Of a DNA stretch of 44,893 bases, positions 1 through 10,327 are shown piece after piece. Origin of the DNA: Bacteroidota bacterium. Lineage in GTDB: Bacteria > Bacteroidota > Bacteroidia > Chitinophagales > Chitinophagaceae. The stretch's first letter is position 1, and every line of letters starts with the position of its first letter. A program made the translations under genes and the position numbers. The notes below the pieces were generated by a model. That model saw only the letters and a program-made list of their open reading frames with translations. It was not told the DNA's origin and ran no database searches. The stretch covers positions 1 to 44,893 of the forward strand of contig JABDBX010000009.1 of assembly GCA_013288445.1 (NCBI GenBank). The letters are read 5' to 3'.

Positions 1-1
1 A

Positions 2-646
2 AAGGCGGTGGTCCTTGTAGCCGGAATGCAGAAAGAGATAATCATTGTGAATGATTGTTCAAAAGACAATACAGAAGAAGCTATATTTTCTTACCAGGCG
101 GCCAATGCGGATATGCCCATCAGCTATTACAAGCACGAGGTAAATATGGGTAAGGGGGCTGCCCTGCATACCGGTATAAAAAAAGCTACCGGCGACTATG
201 TGATCATACAAGATGCCGACCTGGAATATGACCCCGAAGAATATAATGTTTTGCTGAAACCATTACTCGATGGGTTTGCAGATGTGGTTTATGGCTCCCG
301 GTTTATTGGGGGAAATCCGCACCGCATATTGTTTTTCTGGCATTCTATAGGCAACAGGTGGCTAACTACAGCATCCAATATGCTTACCAACCTAAACCTT
401 TCGGATATGGAGACCTGCTACAAGGTATTCAGGCGGGAGATCATACAGGACATAAAGCTGGAAGAAAAACGGTTTGGGTTTGAGCCGGAGGTTACCGCCA
501 AAATATCGCGCGTGCCTAAGGTGCGGATTTATGAAGTGGGTATATCCTATTACGGTCGCACCTACGAAGAGGGTAAAAAAATAGGCTGGCGCGATGCATT
601 CCGGGCGCTGTACTGCATAGTGAAGTACAATGTGTTTAAGAAGTAG
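2..646 (+). CDS. Glycosyltransferase family 2 (dolichol-phosphate mannosyltransferase-like), 5' truncated by window edge
   Basis: [31 protein letters not shown] motifs; frame stays open upstream ([12 protein letters not shown]) to the window edge. Confidence 0.9.
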   Translation, partial: KAVVLVAGMQKEIIIVNDCSKDNTEEAIFSYQAANADMPISYYKHEVNMGKGAALHTGIKKATGDYVIIQDADLEYDPEEYNVLLKPLLDGFADVVYGSRFIGGNPHRILFFWHSIGNRWLTTASNMLTNLNLSDMETCYKVFRREIIQDIKLEEKRFGFEPEVTAKISRVPKVRIYEVGISYYGRTYEEGKKIGWRDAFRALYCIVKYNVFKK

Positions 647-663
647 GTATGCTGAAACAATAG

Positions 664-1812
664 CTAAAACGGCTTGCCCGATGTGCCATTAATAACTGCG
701 TTGCGCAGCACAGGTACCGCATTCATTGTTTTAATGAAGAAGGATGTAAGGTGGTCTTTCCCAAAGTTGCTTTGCACTATGCGGCCTAAAGTGGTGCGCC
801 GTGAGAAATTGCTTTTCCAGGTAGCAGTGTACCTGCGCTCCATTCCCTGGCGGGTGGTGCCGCCTTTCAGGAACTCGTCTATTAGCCCGTGTGCTATCTT
901 GGCAGAATGAAAGGCCATACTCATCCCATTGCCACAAAGAGGTGTTATCATTCCTGCGGCATCGCCAAGCAGCAATACATGGTCCTGCACTTGCTCTTTC
1001 TTATCGAAGCTGATCTGCGATATGGCCACAGGCGACTGGTATAAGAACTCGGCTGTACTGAATATCTTGTTCAACCAGGGATTTTTCATCAGTACTTCTT
1101 GTTCCAGTCGCTTCATATCATTTCCGTTCTTGCGCAGGGTGGCGGCGGTGGTCAGGTAGCACATGCAGCATTTGCCATCCTCTATCTGCGATATGCCACA
1201 GTAGCCGTCTGTGTAGTTATGCAGCCCCACAACATCTTTAGGCCACGGATACCTTATGTGGTATTTAATGCCTACATAGTTATTCAGTGCGCCTGGCTTT
1301 TCTTTTATAAAGGATCGCTGCCATTTTACGTCTATATTGCTACGCTTGCCCCATGAACCACATACTACGCCCGCTGTGAAAACCTGCTCACCGGCAGTTA
1401 CAGTAAAAGAATTGCCGTCCCATTGCACATTATCGGCCCTTGTCCTGGTGAGTACTATGGCGCCTGCCTTTTGCGCGAGAGCGGCAAGAGCGGCATCAAG
1501 CATATATCTGCTGATGCCAAAGCCGCCTTGCGGCAATGCAGCCATCACTTCATTGCCTTTGTTGTCCGTTACCTGTACTTTGTTTATCACCGGTAGTTGC
1601 AGCCCGTCTATGTCCAGCCCCAGGCTTGCTATGAAGGGCTTACTTTCCATGCTTATGTATTCGCCACATACCTTGTGCCGCGGATAGCTGTCTTTTTCCA
1701 GCACCAGTACATGGTACTGCTTGCGGGCAAGCAATATAGCCAGCGAAAGACCAGCAAGTCCCCCGCCTACCACCACCACATCGTATGAATTGCTACTGCT
1801 CATTGCTTGCAC
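664..1812 (-). CDS. FAD-dependent oxidoreductase (geranylgeranyl reductase/monooxygenase-like)
   Basis: N-terminal GGGLAGLSLAILLARKQYHVLVLEK dinucleotide fold; LLGDAAGMITPLCGNGMSMA motif. Confidence 0.88.
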   Translation of the reverse strand: MQAMSSSNSYDVVVVGGGLAGLSLAILLARKQYHVLVLEKDSYPRHKVCGEYISMESKPFIASLGLDIDGLQLPVINKVQVTDNKGNEVMAALPQGGFGISRYMLDAALAALAQKAGAIVLTRTRADNVQWDGNSFTVTAGEQVFTAGVVCGSWGKRSNIDVKWQRSFIKEKPGALNNYVGIKYHIRYPWPKDVVGLHNYTDGYCGISQIEDGKCCMCYLTTAATLRKNGNDMKRLEQEVLMKNPWLNKIFSTAEFLYQSPVAISQISFDKKEQVQDHVLLLGDAAGMITPLCGNGMSMAFHSAKIAHGLIDEFLKGGTTRQGMERRYTATWKSNFSRRTTLGRIVQSNFGKDHLTSFFIKTMNAVPVLRNAVINGTSGKPF

Positions 1813-2497
1813 AAATAAGGAAACGAAATGCCCATTGCCATTTAATATTGTATTGCCGAATGCCCGCCGCCGATAGCAGCTTTATCCAGTCCTTCCTGAT
1901 GAATGCCCGCTTTACCGACAAAGGCGCATCATTCTTCACAAGATAAGATTTGAAAAAGTATTTGGTTATAAACCTTATGGAGTGGTAGGCAATAGGGTGA
2001 CGCTGCAGGTCATTGATAAAAAAGCCGACCCGGCTGTTATTTTTCATCCATTGCAGTTGCTTTACCAGCCGTTCATCTGTAAAGTGATGGCAAAAGAGGG
2101 ATGAAAATACAATATCGGGCTTATTGCCCGGCCACTTTACATGATGGTAGTCGCTGCATATCCATTCCACATTGTCCATAGTGTTTTGCTGCGCAAACCT
2201 GATGCACTCCGCCTTTATGTCTATACCTATAAAAGTTGCGGGGCACTTCCGTTTTTTTAAAAACTTATCTAAGGCTCTAAGGTTATCGCCGCCACCACAG
2301 CCTATTTCGGCAATGAGTAATGGCTGGTTCTTATTTACTTTGTCTAAGAAGAATGCAATGCCGTTGCAGGTAACATTATGCCCTCCAAGAAAAGAACTGA
2401 TTGTGTTTATTTCCTGCATATTCAGCAGTATATCTTCAAAAGCTATGTTGTCGCCGTCTAAGAGCTCCTTCTCGTATGACCGTTGCTGCAGGCTCAT
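1793..2497 (-). CDS. SAM-dependent methyltransferase (class I)
   Basis: LLIAEIGCGGGDNLRAL motif I; overlaps both flanking genes. Confidence 0.85.
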   Translation of the reverse strand: MSLQQRSYEKELLDGDNIAFEDILLNMQEINTISSFLGGHNVTCNGIAFFLDKVNKNQPLLIAEIGCGGGDNLRALDKFLKKRKCPATFIGIDIKAECIRFAQQNTMDNVEWICSDYHHVKWPGNKPDIVFSSLFCHHFTDERLVKQLQWMKNNSRVGFFINDLQRHPIAYHSIRFITKYFFKSYLVKNDAPLSVKRAFIRKDWIKLLSAAGIRQYNIKWQWAFRFLICASNEQ

Positions 2498-3585
2498 ATT
2501 ATGGTCAGTATTACACTCTCCATAGTAAGGCCAGGTCCAAAGGCAGCGGCAAAAATATGCGCATCGTTTTCATCGCCCGATTTGTTCCATATTTGTTGCA
2601 GCACAAATAAGACGGTTGCGGAAGACATATTGCCATAGTTTCTCAAAATGTCGTAGGAAATTGCCAGGTCCTCATCGGCCAGCATTAAGCCCTTACCTAT
2701 AGCCTGCAATATTCGCTTTCCGCCGGGGTGTATGCACCAGTGCTTTATTTCATCGTTTGTATATCCAGCCTTGGCTATCGCCCTGTCTTTTAGTGGCCCT
2801 ATGTCGGCCCGGAATATCTCCGGCACATCGGCAGACAGCGTCATAACAAAGCCGGTGGGAGATATACTCCACGTCATACTGTCTTTGGCGTCTTTTAATA
2901 CTTCGGAGTAAAAGCTATCAATATGGATTCCTTTGTTAGCGTCCTGGTCACCACAAACCAGTACCGCAGCAGAGCCATCGCCAAACAGCAGTGGGGCAGT
3001 GATCGTATCTTCTGAAAATATTTTCTGAAAGTGCAGGCTGCATAATTCTGTGCATACCACCAGCACCTTAGATGCAGGTGTTGCGTTCACAATATCATTG
3101 GCCATTTTCAGCCCGTGAATGGCTGCGTAGCACCCCATAAAGTTTATGGCCGTCCGCACAGTATCCGGCTTCAGCCCCATTGCTTCCATGAGTTGCAACT
3201 CCAGGCCCGGCGCGCTCATGCCGGTGCAGCTTACTGTAATAAGGTGTGTTATTTCATCCTTGCCTATAACCCCGTCTATACACTTTTCGGCAGACCTCAA
3301 CGATAGTGGTAAGGCGTATTTGTGAAACCATTTCATCCGGTGGGTCAGATCGGGGAAGGGCTCCAGGTCGGCAGATTTGGGAAAAAATTCCCATTCGCCA
3401 ACGGGTAAAGTAAAATCTGGGATCACAGAATACCGGTTGTCTATACCGCTGTGATTGTATAGATAGCTGAGTATTCTTTTTTCCTTCTCGCCAGCGCCAT
3501 AAGCGCCCTCCATAAACTCCAGCAGGTGCTGTTGTGTATGCTTGTATTGCGGTACTTCGGTAGCTATAGAAATTATTTTCGCCAC
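2494..3585 (-). CDS. Type III polyketide synthase (chalcone/stilbene synthase-like)
   Basis: VSCTGMSAPGLELQL active-site Cys region, HWCIHPGG His, YGNMSSATVLFVL Asn. Confidence 0.92.
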   Translation of the reverse strand: MAKIISIATEVPQYKHTQQHLLEFMEGAYGAGEKEKRILSYLYNHSGIDNRYSVIPDFTLPVGEWEFFPKSADLEPFPDLTHRMKWFHKYALPLSLRSAEKCIDGVIGKDEITHLITVSCTGMSAPGLELQLMEAMGLKPDTVRTAINFMGCYAAIHGLKMANDIVNATPASKVLVVCTELCSLHFQKIFSEDTITAPLLFGDGSAAVLVCGDQDANKGIHIDSFYSEVLKDAKDSMTWSISPTGFVMTLSADVPEIFRADIGPLKDRAIAKAGYTNDEIKHWCIHPGGKRILQAIGKGLMLADEDLAISYDILRNYGNMSSATVLFVLQQIWNKSGDENDAHIFAAAFGPGLTMESVILTII

Positions 3586-3792
3586 AAATATTAAGTCAGA
3601 GTTCTAAAAAGGTTTGGAACTTAATATTAAGTATAAAAAATCATACCCCGATGCCGATGGGCAATATTAATAGCGATGAAATGGGAAGAATTACGGACTA
3701 AATGGTTGCATTTCATTTATTTATCTGAAAGCGCTATCCAATTTTGCTAAAAAATGAACATTACAGTAACTTTACAACACAAGACGTAATTT

Positions 3793-3990
3793 ATGAACAT
3801 CAGCTTCACGGAAAAACAGCAAAATTACATCTCGATGCAGTTGTCAAGTGGCGATTTTCAAAACGCATCAGAAGTAGTGCGCGATGCCTTGCGCCTGCAT
3901 GAACTCTACAGAAACCGCATGTTGGAAGAGTTGCGTAGCGAAATAGCCAAAGGATGGAATGGCCCGGCAAGTAAGCGTAAATTGAAGTAA
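3793..3990 (+). CDS. ParD-family type II antitoxin (no adjacent ParE visible)
   Basis: MNISFTEKQQNYISMQLSSGDFQNASEVVRDALRLHE ribbon-helix-helix ParD signature. Confidence 0.82.
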   Translation: MNISFTEKQQNYISMQLSSGDFQNASEVVRDALRLHELYRNRMLEELRSEIAKGWNGPASKRKLK

Positions 3991-3999
3991 AATATTAGA

Positions 4000-4428
4000 T
4001 TAGTGGTTATTATGTTTAGCTGCGCTTTTATCTTTAGCAATAAAAACTGCGGCTAATCCTACAATTACCGAAACTGCAATGCCGGCAGCTTGTGTAGGAT
4101 ACCCCAAAATAAGGCAGTATGTACATAATCCGACAACTAACAAGACGGATAAAATAGCTAACATCTGCCCAATCCTAAATGTATCAATGTCTCTTTTGTG
4201 TTGTTCGTGTTGGTTTGAAATAACCTGTATTTCGGCTGCATGCCTTGAAGCTTGCTCTTTTTCAGCCATCAGCATTATTCTTTCAGCAAATCCAGGTTGT
4301 ATTTTGTTATATTTTTCAAGCGTAATCGGGTCGGGAAGGGGGCCAATATGTTGGTGGGTAAATATTGCGGTTGCAGATTGTTGTTCTGATGGTTTATTTT
4401 CTGTTTGTTCCGGGTTGTTCCATTCCAT
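4000..4428 (-). CDS. DUF2335-like two-TM membrane protein
   Basis: GPLPDPITLEKYNKIQPGFAERIMLMAEKEQ.HR pattern followed by two hydrophobic helices. Confidence 0.75.
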   Translation of the reverse strand: MEWNNPEQTENKPSEQQSATAIFTHQHIGPLPDPITLEKYNKIQPGFAERIMLMAEKEQASRHAAEIQVISNQHEQHKRDIDTFRIGQMLAILSVLLVVGLCTYCLILGYPTQAAGIAVSVIVGLAAVFIAKDKSAAKHNNH

Positions 4429-4657
4429 TTTTCAAAGTGTTGAATGAAGATATTATATCGCTGTTTACCTTTAAAAAATCAGCTTTTATATTGTCCCAAT
4501 CGACCTGCAAGCCATCTACATTTGTCAAAGAGGTTCTGATCTTTAAACTTCCAAATAGGTCAGAAAGGCTTTGCCGGTTACCCGGAAAAGGGAACAAATT
4601 AAACCCATTAAGAAAGCCTTCAGTTAATATATGCGTTTTGCTTTGTGCTGCTTTCAT
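4394..4657 (-). CDS. Hypothetical 87-aa protein overlapping the DUF2335-like gene
   Basis: Same-strand overlap with the downstream ORF. Confidence 0.45.
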   Translation of the reverse strand: MKAAQSKTHILTEGFLNGFNLFPFPGNRQSLSDLFGSLKIRTSLTNVDGLQVDWDNIKADFLKVNSDIISSFNTLKNGMEQPGTNRK

Positions 4658-4717
4658 AAAACAAAGGTATAAAGATTTTTGGGTATATATTTTGAGCTAT
4701 TGGTAATCGAAAAATAA

Positions 4718-5524
4718 TTATAAACTAATAGTGCTTAAAATTTCTTTTGCATACTTATCGGAATTACCATATCGGGGTCTTTTTGCAACAACCATTTTTA
4801 TGTCATTATAAATACCGCAATATTCAATATTTTCATTCGTATTTGGTAAACTCTTTAAAGATAATAAACTATTCAAAAAAGGTTTTGCCCAATGATAATT
4901 TGTAAGGAATATGCAATAGTCTGGTTTTAGTTCTTCTAATTCTATCTGAAATAATTCTAGTGCTCCTTTTTGTTGAAATGCTTGTTCAGTACCGTCAGGG
5001 TTTGCTCCTTCAGAAGGAGCTATCTTGTATAAATTGCTCCAAACCATTTTTGAAGTCCATTCTATACTTTTTCTTCCGTTTTCAAACTTACAATGATCGC
5101 AAATAACTTTGTAAACCACGTTCCAAAAGAAAGATCGGTATGCATAATAGGTGCTATGTTTGTAATAATCTTGAATTTCTTTTTCGCACGAGTTGAAATA
5201 GCTTTTGCACCATCTTATCTTTACCCAATCAAGAGGAGAATGTTTTGAATGATGATGATTAGAGTAAAATAAAGAATGATCAATTAATTTTTTGAATTCA
5301 TTTGTAGAGTTATTAACTGAAAATGCCGCTGGCCAACCATTTACAGCTTGTCCATAAAATAAAAATGTTCCTTTTCGTTGTTCTTTATAACCGAATTGAG
5401 GATAAAATAAGCAATAGTCCTTCGTATTATCGGGGTAGTAATTCAATACATTTTCACTAAACTTTTGAACATTATCAAAAAGGCATTTATCGTATTTCTC
5501 CGACAGCTTATTGTATGTTTCCAT
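4718..5524 (-). CDS. Hypothetical protein, possibly uracil-DNA-glycosylase-fold
   Basis: LFYGQAVNGW resembles the GQxxNGW motif of UDG-like proteins; tentative. Confidence 0.55.
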   Translation of the reverse strand: METYNKLSEKYDKCLFDNVQKFSENVLNYYPDNTKDYCLFYPQFGYKEQRKGTFLFYGQAVNGWPAAFSVNNSTNEFKKLIDHSLFYSNHHHSKHSPLDWVKIRWCKSYFNSCEKEIQDYYKHSTYYAYRSFFWNVVYKVICDHCKFENGRKSIEWTSKMVWSNLYKIAPSEGANPDGTEQAFQQKGALELFQIELEELKPDYCIFLTNYHWAKPFLNSLLSLKSLPNTNENIEYCGIYNDIKMVVAKRPRYGNSDKYAKEILSTISL

Positions 5525-5529
5525 GAATG

Positions 5530-7458
5530 TTATATTGCACTCTCTTCGATAACATTCACCCCTGCCATCTCCCTCACAGCATCGGCAATGCCTTTGGCGT
5601 CATAGCCACATTCGCGGTGCAGTTCTTCCGGCTTGCCGTGTTCTACGATTCGGTCAGGGATGCCCAGCATCTTTACTTCTGGCGTATAATTATGCGCGGC
5701 CATAAATTCCAGTACGGCGCTGCCAAAGCCACCAACTACCGTTCCGTCTTCTACGGTAATGATCTTGTGGTAGCGTTGGGCTACCTCATGCAGCATCGGC
5801 TCATCAAGCGGCTTTACAAAGCGCATGTCGTAGAGGGCCGGGAAAATATCTTCGGTAGCCAGCATTTTGCAGGCAGATACCGCAAAGTTACCGGGATGGC
5901 CTATGGTGAGAATGGCAATCTCCTGTCCATCGCATATTTTGCGGCCGGTGCCTATCTTTATTTTTTCAAACGGGGTGCGCCACTGTGGCATCACGCCCTG
6001 TCCGCGTGGGTAGCGGATCACGAATGGCACATTTGTTTCGGGCAGTTGCGCCGTGTACATAAGGTTGCGCAGCTCCGATTCGTTCATTGGCGCGCTCACT
6101 ACCATATTGGGTATGCACCGCATAAAAGGGATATCGTATGCTCCATGGTGCGTAGGCCCGTCATCGCCCACCAGGCCTGCCCTGTCTAAGCAAAAGACAA
6201 CAGGCAGCTTCTGTATGGCCACATCATGCACCACCATATCATATCCGCGCTGCATAAAACTGCTGTATATGTTGCAGAATACCTTTAACCCCTGTGTAGC
6301 AAGCCCTGCGCTGAGGGTTACTGCATGTTGCTCGGCAATACCTACATCTATTGCACGGTCGGGCATCAGGTCCATCATAAACTTCAGGGAGCTGCCCGAC
6401 GGCATAGCCGGGGTAATGCCCATAATAAGCGGGTTCTTCTCGGCCAGTTCTATTATAGTGTGCCCGAAAACATCCTGGTATTTTGGAGGCTCAGGGACTA
6501 AGGATATTTTTTTGTTGATCTTCCCGGTTATCTTATCGAACGTTCCTGGGGCGTGCCACAGTGTCTGGTCTTGCTCTGCCAACTCGTAGCCCTTGCCTTT
6601 TACAGTTTTTATGTGCAGGAGCTTTGGGCCGGGTATGTCGTGCAGCCCCTTCAGGGTTTCCGTCAGTTTCAGCACATTATGCCCGTCAATGGGCCCGAAA
6701 TAACGGAGACCCAACGCCTCAAAAAGATTGCTGCTTTTAGACACCACGCCTTTCAACCCCGCTTCCACCTTCGATGCCAGCCGCTGGAAATCCTTTGTAG
6801 GCAGCTTGCCCAGCATGTTCCACACATCGTCACGGAATCGGTTGTAGGTGTGGGAGGTGGTAATATCGGTAAGGTATTCTTTAAGGGCGCCCACGTTGGG
6901 GTCGATTGACATATTATTGTCATTCAGGATTATGAGCACATTGGCACCACTCACGCCCGCATGGTTCAGCGCCTCAAAAGGCAGCCCAGCCGTCATAGCG
7001 CCATCGCCTATTACTGCTATATGCCTGCGGTGTTCTTCGCCCTTATACTTTGAAGCAATGGCCATGCCCAATGCAGCAGAAATAGATGTAGAGGAATGCC
7101 CAACGCCAAAAGTATCATAAATACTTTCGCTGCGCTTAGGGAACCCGCTAATGCCGCCATACTTTCGGTTGGTATGAAACACGCTGCGCCTGCCAGTAAG
7201 AATTTTATGCCCATAAGCCTGGTGGCCTACGTCCCAAACCAATTGGTCATCTGGTGTATTATATACGTAATGCAGCGCCACGGTAAGCTCCACTACACCC
7301 AGGCTGGCGCCAAAGTGCCCGCCATGCACGCTCACGCAGTCTATAATAAACTGCCTCAATTCATCACAAACCTGCTGAAGCTGGTTTTTACCAAGCTTTT
7401 TAAGGTCATCCGGTGTATTTATCTGGCTAAGCAGCGGCCCTGCAGCAATTTCTTCCAT
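5530..7458 (-). CDS. dxs: 1-deoxy-D-xylulose-5-phosphate synthase
   Basis: HGGHFGASLGVVELTVALHYV, IGDGAMTAGLPFEALNHAG, GIAEQHAVTLSAGLA. Confidence 0.97.
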   Translation of the reverse strand: MEEIAAGPLLSQINTPDDLKKLGKNQLQQVCDELRQFIIDCVSVHGGHFGASLGVVELTVALHYVYNTPDDQLVWDVGHQAYGHKILTGRRSVFHTNRKYGGISGFPKRSESIYDTFGVGHSSTSISAALGMAIASKYKGEEHRRHIAVIGDGAMTAGLPFEALNHAGVSGANVLIILNDNNMSIDPNVGALKEYLTDITTSHTYNRFRDDVWNMLGKLPTKDFQRLASKVEAGLKGVVSKSSNLFEALGLRYFGPIDGHNVLKLTETLKGLHDIPGPKLLHIKTVKGKGYELAEQDQTLWHAPGTFDKITGKINKKISLVPEPPKYQDVFGHTIIELAEKNPLIMGITPAMPSGSSLKFMMDLMPDRAIDVGIAEQHAVTLSAGLATQGLKVFCNIYSSFMQRGYDMVVHDVAIQKLPVVFCLDRAGLVGDDGPTHHGAYDIPFMRCIPNMVVSAPMNESELRNLMYTAQLPETNVPFVIRYPRGQGVMPQWRTPFEKIKIGTGRKICDGQEIAILTIGHPGNFAVSACKMLATEDIFPALYDMRFVKPLDEPMLHEVAQRYHKIITVEDGTVVGGFGSAVLEFMAAHNYTPEVKMLGIPDRIVEHGKPEELHRECGYDAKGIADAVREMAGVNVIEESAI

Positions 7459-7710
7459 GCACTCAATTGGGGTAATAACTTACAAAAATAAATAAAATAA
7501 TAACGCTCCGGTAATATATTAGAAAAACGAAGGTTTAGCGGTATGAGGCAATTATGACCGAAGACTTATTACCAGTATTTCTCTTTATACTTAACAAACT
7601 TGCCTACGTATCACAAATTCAATTTCTGTTATTACAAAAATAATAAAAAAGATTCATCCGGTATCTTAAAAACTCCTTAACCAGTTACCTTTGCCGTTAA
7701 TTAAAGTTAA

Positions 7711-8673
7711 ATGAAGTATTTCCGCGCATATCCCTGGATGTTGCAATTATTGTTGTTTGCAGTGATAATCTTCACAATGATGGGCTTCATAAGCTTTATG
7801 GTCATCACCTTACTCTCTAAGCTCACACCTTTTACTTTAGCTCAAATAACGGTAATAGACGAGCATAGCCCGGTTTCGCTGGTCAACACAGCACTTATTG
7901 TCCAGGGCGTGTTTAGCCTCTTTGTTTTCTTAGCGCCCGCCGGGTTGTTCGCCTACCTTGCCCACCCCGAACCATTACCTTACCTGGGCTTGCGTGCACC
8001 GGGCAAAAAAATACAATTGCTTCTTGTAATACTTATCATGCTTGGCGCCATTCCGGTATTGGAAATGATAGGGGGCTTAATCAGCCGGATCAACTTTGGG
8101 GCGGACGTAAAGGCAAGCCAGGAGGCAAATGACCAGATGCAGAATGCCTTCCTGAATATGCCCGATTTTACATCTTTCCTTAGGGTTTTTATTATCATGG
8201 CCATTGTGCCCGCCCTGGGCGAAGAAATGTTTTTCAGGGGTGTATTGCTTCGCTTCGCTAAAAAACGCATGCGCAGCATGGTATTCCCCATATTGTTTAC
8301 GGCATTGGTATTTGCGGCCGCGCATTCCAATGTTTATGGCTTATTGTCTATTTTCTTAGCTGGTATCTTGCTCGCTGTTATTTACAATCTCACCGGCTCG
8401 CTTTGGTGCAGCATTGTGGCGCACCTGGTGTTTAATGGCTCACAGATAGTTCTTGCCTATGCCGGTGGGAATAACGCCACAAGCAAGGCTATGGCCGATA
8501 GCAGCGCGGTTCCATACTACCTTGCCGCAGCCGGGGCGGTTGTTTTCGGTATTTCCTTTTATTTTTTGCTGAAAAACAAGACCCCCCTGCCCACTAACTG
8601 GACCGATGACTTTCCGCCCGAGGAGCCGACAGACGGGGCCGATGGGAATTGGGACTTTATGGCTAAAAGTTAA
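7711..8673 (+). CDS. CPBP-family intramembrane glutamic endopeptidase
   Basis: VPALGEEMFFRGVLL and FAAAHSNVYG motifs in a multi-TM protein. Confidence 0.9.
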   Translation: MKYFRAYPWMLQLLLFAVIIFTMMGFISFMVITLLSKLTPFTLAQITVIDEHSPVSLVNTALIVQGVFSLFVFLAPAGLFAYLAHPEPLPYLGLRAPGKKIQLLLVILIMLGAIPVLEMIGGLISRINFGADVKASQEANDQMQNAFLNMPDFTSFLRVFIIMAIVPALGEEMFFRGVLLRFAKKRMRSMVFPILFTALVFAAAHSNVYGLLSIFLAGILLAVIYNLTGSLWCSIVAHLVFNGSQIVLAYAGGNNATSKAMADSSAVPYYLAAAGAVVFGISFYFLLKNKTPLPTNWTDDFPPEEPTDGADGNWDFMAKS

Positions 8674-8692
8674 CGCATATCTTTACATCTAA

Positions 8693-9490
8693 ATGGCGCT
8701 CAACTTACCTACATTTTATAAACGCTTAGGCAGCTCAATAGTTTTTGCCGCAGTGATGCTCACCGGCCTGTTGTGGAACGAATGGGCGTTCCTCGCATTG
8801 GTTTGCCTTATAAATGTGTTGTGCCTTCGGGATTACTTCCGCTTGCTGCAAAAAATAGATAAGGGGGCCTACTGGCCCAAATGGTTACCAATAGTGGTGC
8901 AGTTGATCGGTCTGCTTTTTATAGCCATTGATATTTATCCCGGTCTCATTTTTCTGTTCCTGGCACCTGCCTGCTTACTGCTTGCTGGTGTACTGTCTAA
9001 GAAAAACTCCCTGCTGGCCGTATTGCAGTCCATCGGCGGGCTGTGCTACATAACCTTGCCTATGTTCCTGCTGTATAGCCTGCGTATGCATAATTTCATC
9101 CTGCCCCTGGCGCTTATTTTGATGATCTGGTGCAACGATACTATGGCGTACCTCGTGGGTTCATTTATAGGCAAAACACCATTCTCTCCCATCTCCCCAA
9201 AGAAAACATGGGAGGGCACCATTGGCGGGGCTTTACTTACCATTATTGGCGCTGCACTGGTAGGGCATTATTCGGGCACCTACCGTCTTGTTGACTGGAT
9301 GATGCTGGCGCTTTGCGCCACCGTAGCAGGCACCCTCGGCGACCTGCTGGAATCGAAGCTAAAACGCATAGCCGATGTAAAAGATTCCGGCACGCTCATG
9401 CCCGGCCATGGCGGCGCCCTGGATCGTTTCGACTCCCTGCTTATCGCGGCACCCTTCGCCTTTGTTTATGTTATTTATTTTATGAGGTAG
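8693..9490 (+). CDS. cdsA: Phosphatidate cytidylyltransferase
   Basis: SPISPKKTWEGTIGG and KDSGTLMPGHGGALDRFDS signature. Confidence 0.95.
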   Translation: MALNLPTFYKRLGSSIVFAAVMLTGLLWNEWAFLALVCLINVLCLRDYFRLLQKIDKGAYWPKWLPIVVQLIGLLFIAIDIYPGLIFLFLAPACLLLAGVLSKKNSLLAVLQSIGGLCYITLPMFLLYSLRMHNFILPLALILMIWCNDTMAYLVGSFIGKTPFSPISPKKTWEGTIGGALLTIIGAALVGHYSGTYRLVDWMMLALCATVAGTLGDLLESKLKRIADVKDSGTLMPGHGGALDRFDSLLIAAPFAFVYVIYFMR

Positions 9491-9583
9491 GGCCGATTAA
9501 TCCGTAGTTGGGGGACCTGAGTATTTCACCAAGGAACCATAAAAAATCAGTCTAAAATTCAAACAAATTTCGTAACTTTAAGT

Positions 9584-10107
9584 GTGAAAAAAAGGCGGCA
9601 TATACATCTTGATTTCATCATTGATAAGCTTACCAATTCTATTGAAATGTCCTCACCGGGGATAGTTTTAATACGGAAGTTTCACTATTGGTCAAGCCTG
9701 AACTAAAGTTGCTTAAGAAGAAGGATTGGCTGTTCGACTGGCCGCACGAAACCATTGATCCAACTAAAACAGTATATAAGCTAACGATTGTAGAAAATCC
9801 TAAAATAATACAAGGAATTATCAGCATTGAGGACAGAGGTGATCATCTTTTTATGCATCTGATTGAAAGTGCAAAATTCAATAAGGGAAAACAAAAAGTT
9901 TATCTCGGTGTGCCAGGAAACTTAGTTGCATTTGCCTGCAAATTATCAACGGACAAAGGATACAATGGCGTAGTTTCATTCTTTGCTAAAACAAAATTAG
10001 TTGACCATTATAAAGAATCATTAGGTGCAAAAGTGCTTTTTGGAAGTCAAATGGTTATTGATGAACTGAACGCGCGTAAATTAATTCTTAAATATTTTAA
10101 AACATAA
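9584..10107 (+). pseudogene. GNAT-like protein with an apparent 1-nt frameshift near codon 21
   Basis: Frame 2 from GTG 9584 gives VKKRRHIHLDFIIDKLTNSIE; frame 1 continues NVLTGDSFNTEVSLLVKPELK... to 10107. One extra A in GAAATG would join them. Confidence 0.75.
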
Positions 10108-10111
10108 AATT

Positions 10112-10288
10112 ATGGGACTAATCAAAGAACCTTTAAACGTTGACTTTTATTTTGACGATAGGCAAATGACAGAGGAAGATCAAAAAAGGGTAAGTATGTT
10201 TATTGCCAAGCAAAAAGGTATAAAACAAAGACGTTCACGCATCACACTTTCAAGCAAAAACAAACGCCAGCTTGACCAGGCAACATAA
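10112..10288 (+). CDS. 58-aa IKEP microprotein (MGLIKEPLNVDFYFDDRQMTEEDQKRVSMFIAKQKG...)
   Basis: Starts 4 nt after the GNAT-like stop; resembles the second microprotein at 21989-22105; absent from supplied ORF list because short. Confidence 0.65.
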   Translation: MGLIKEPLNVDFYFDDRQMTEEDQKRVSMFIAKQKGIKQRRSRITLSSKNKRQLDQAT

Positions 10289-10327
10289 CCCGAAAATTGC
10301 AACCCGGTGCTATTCTGAAACATATCG

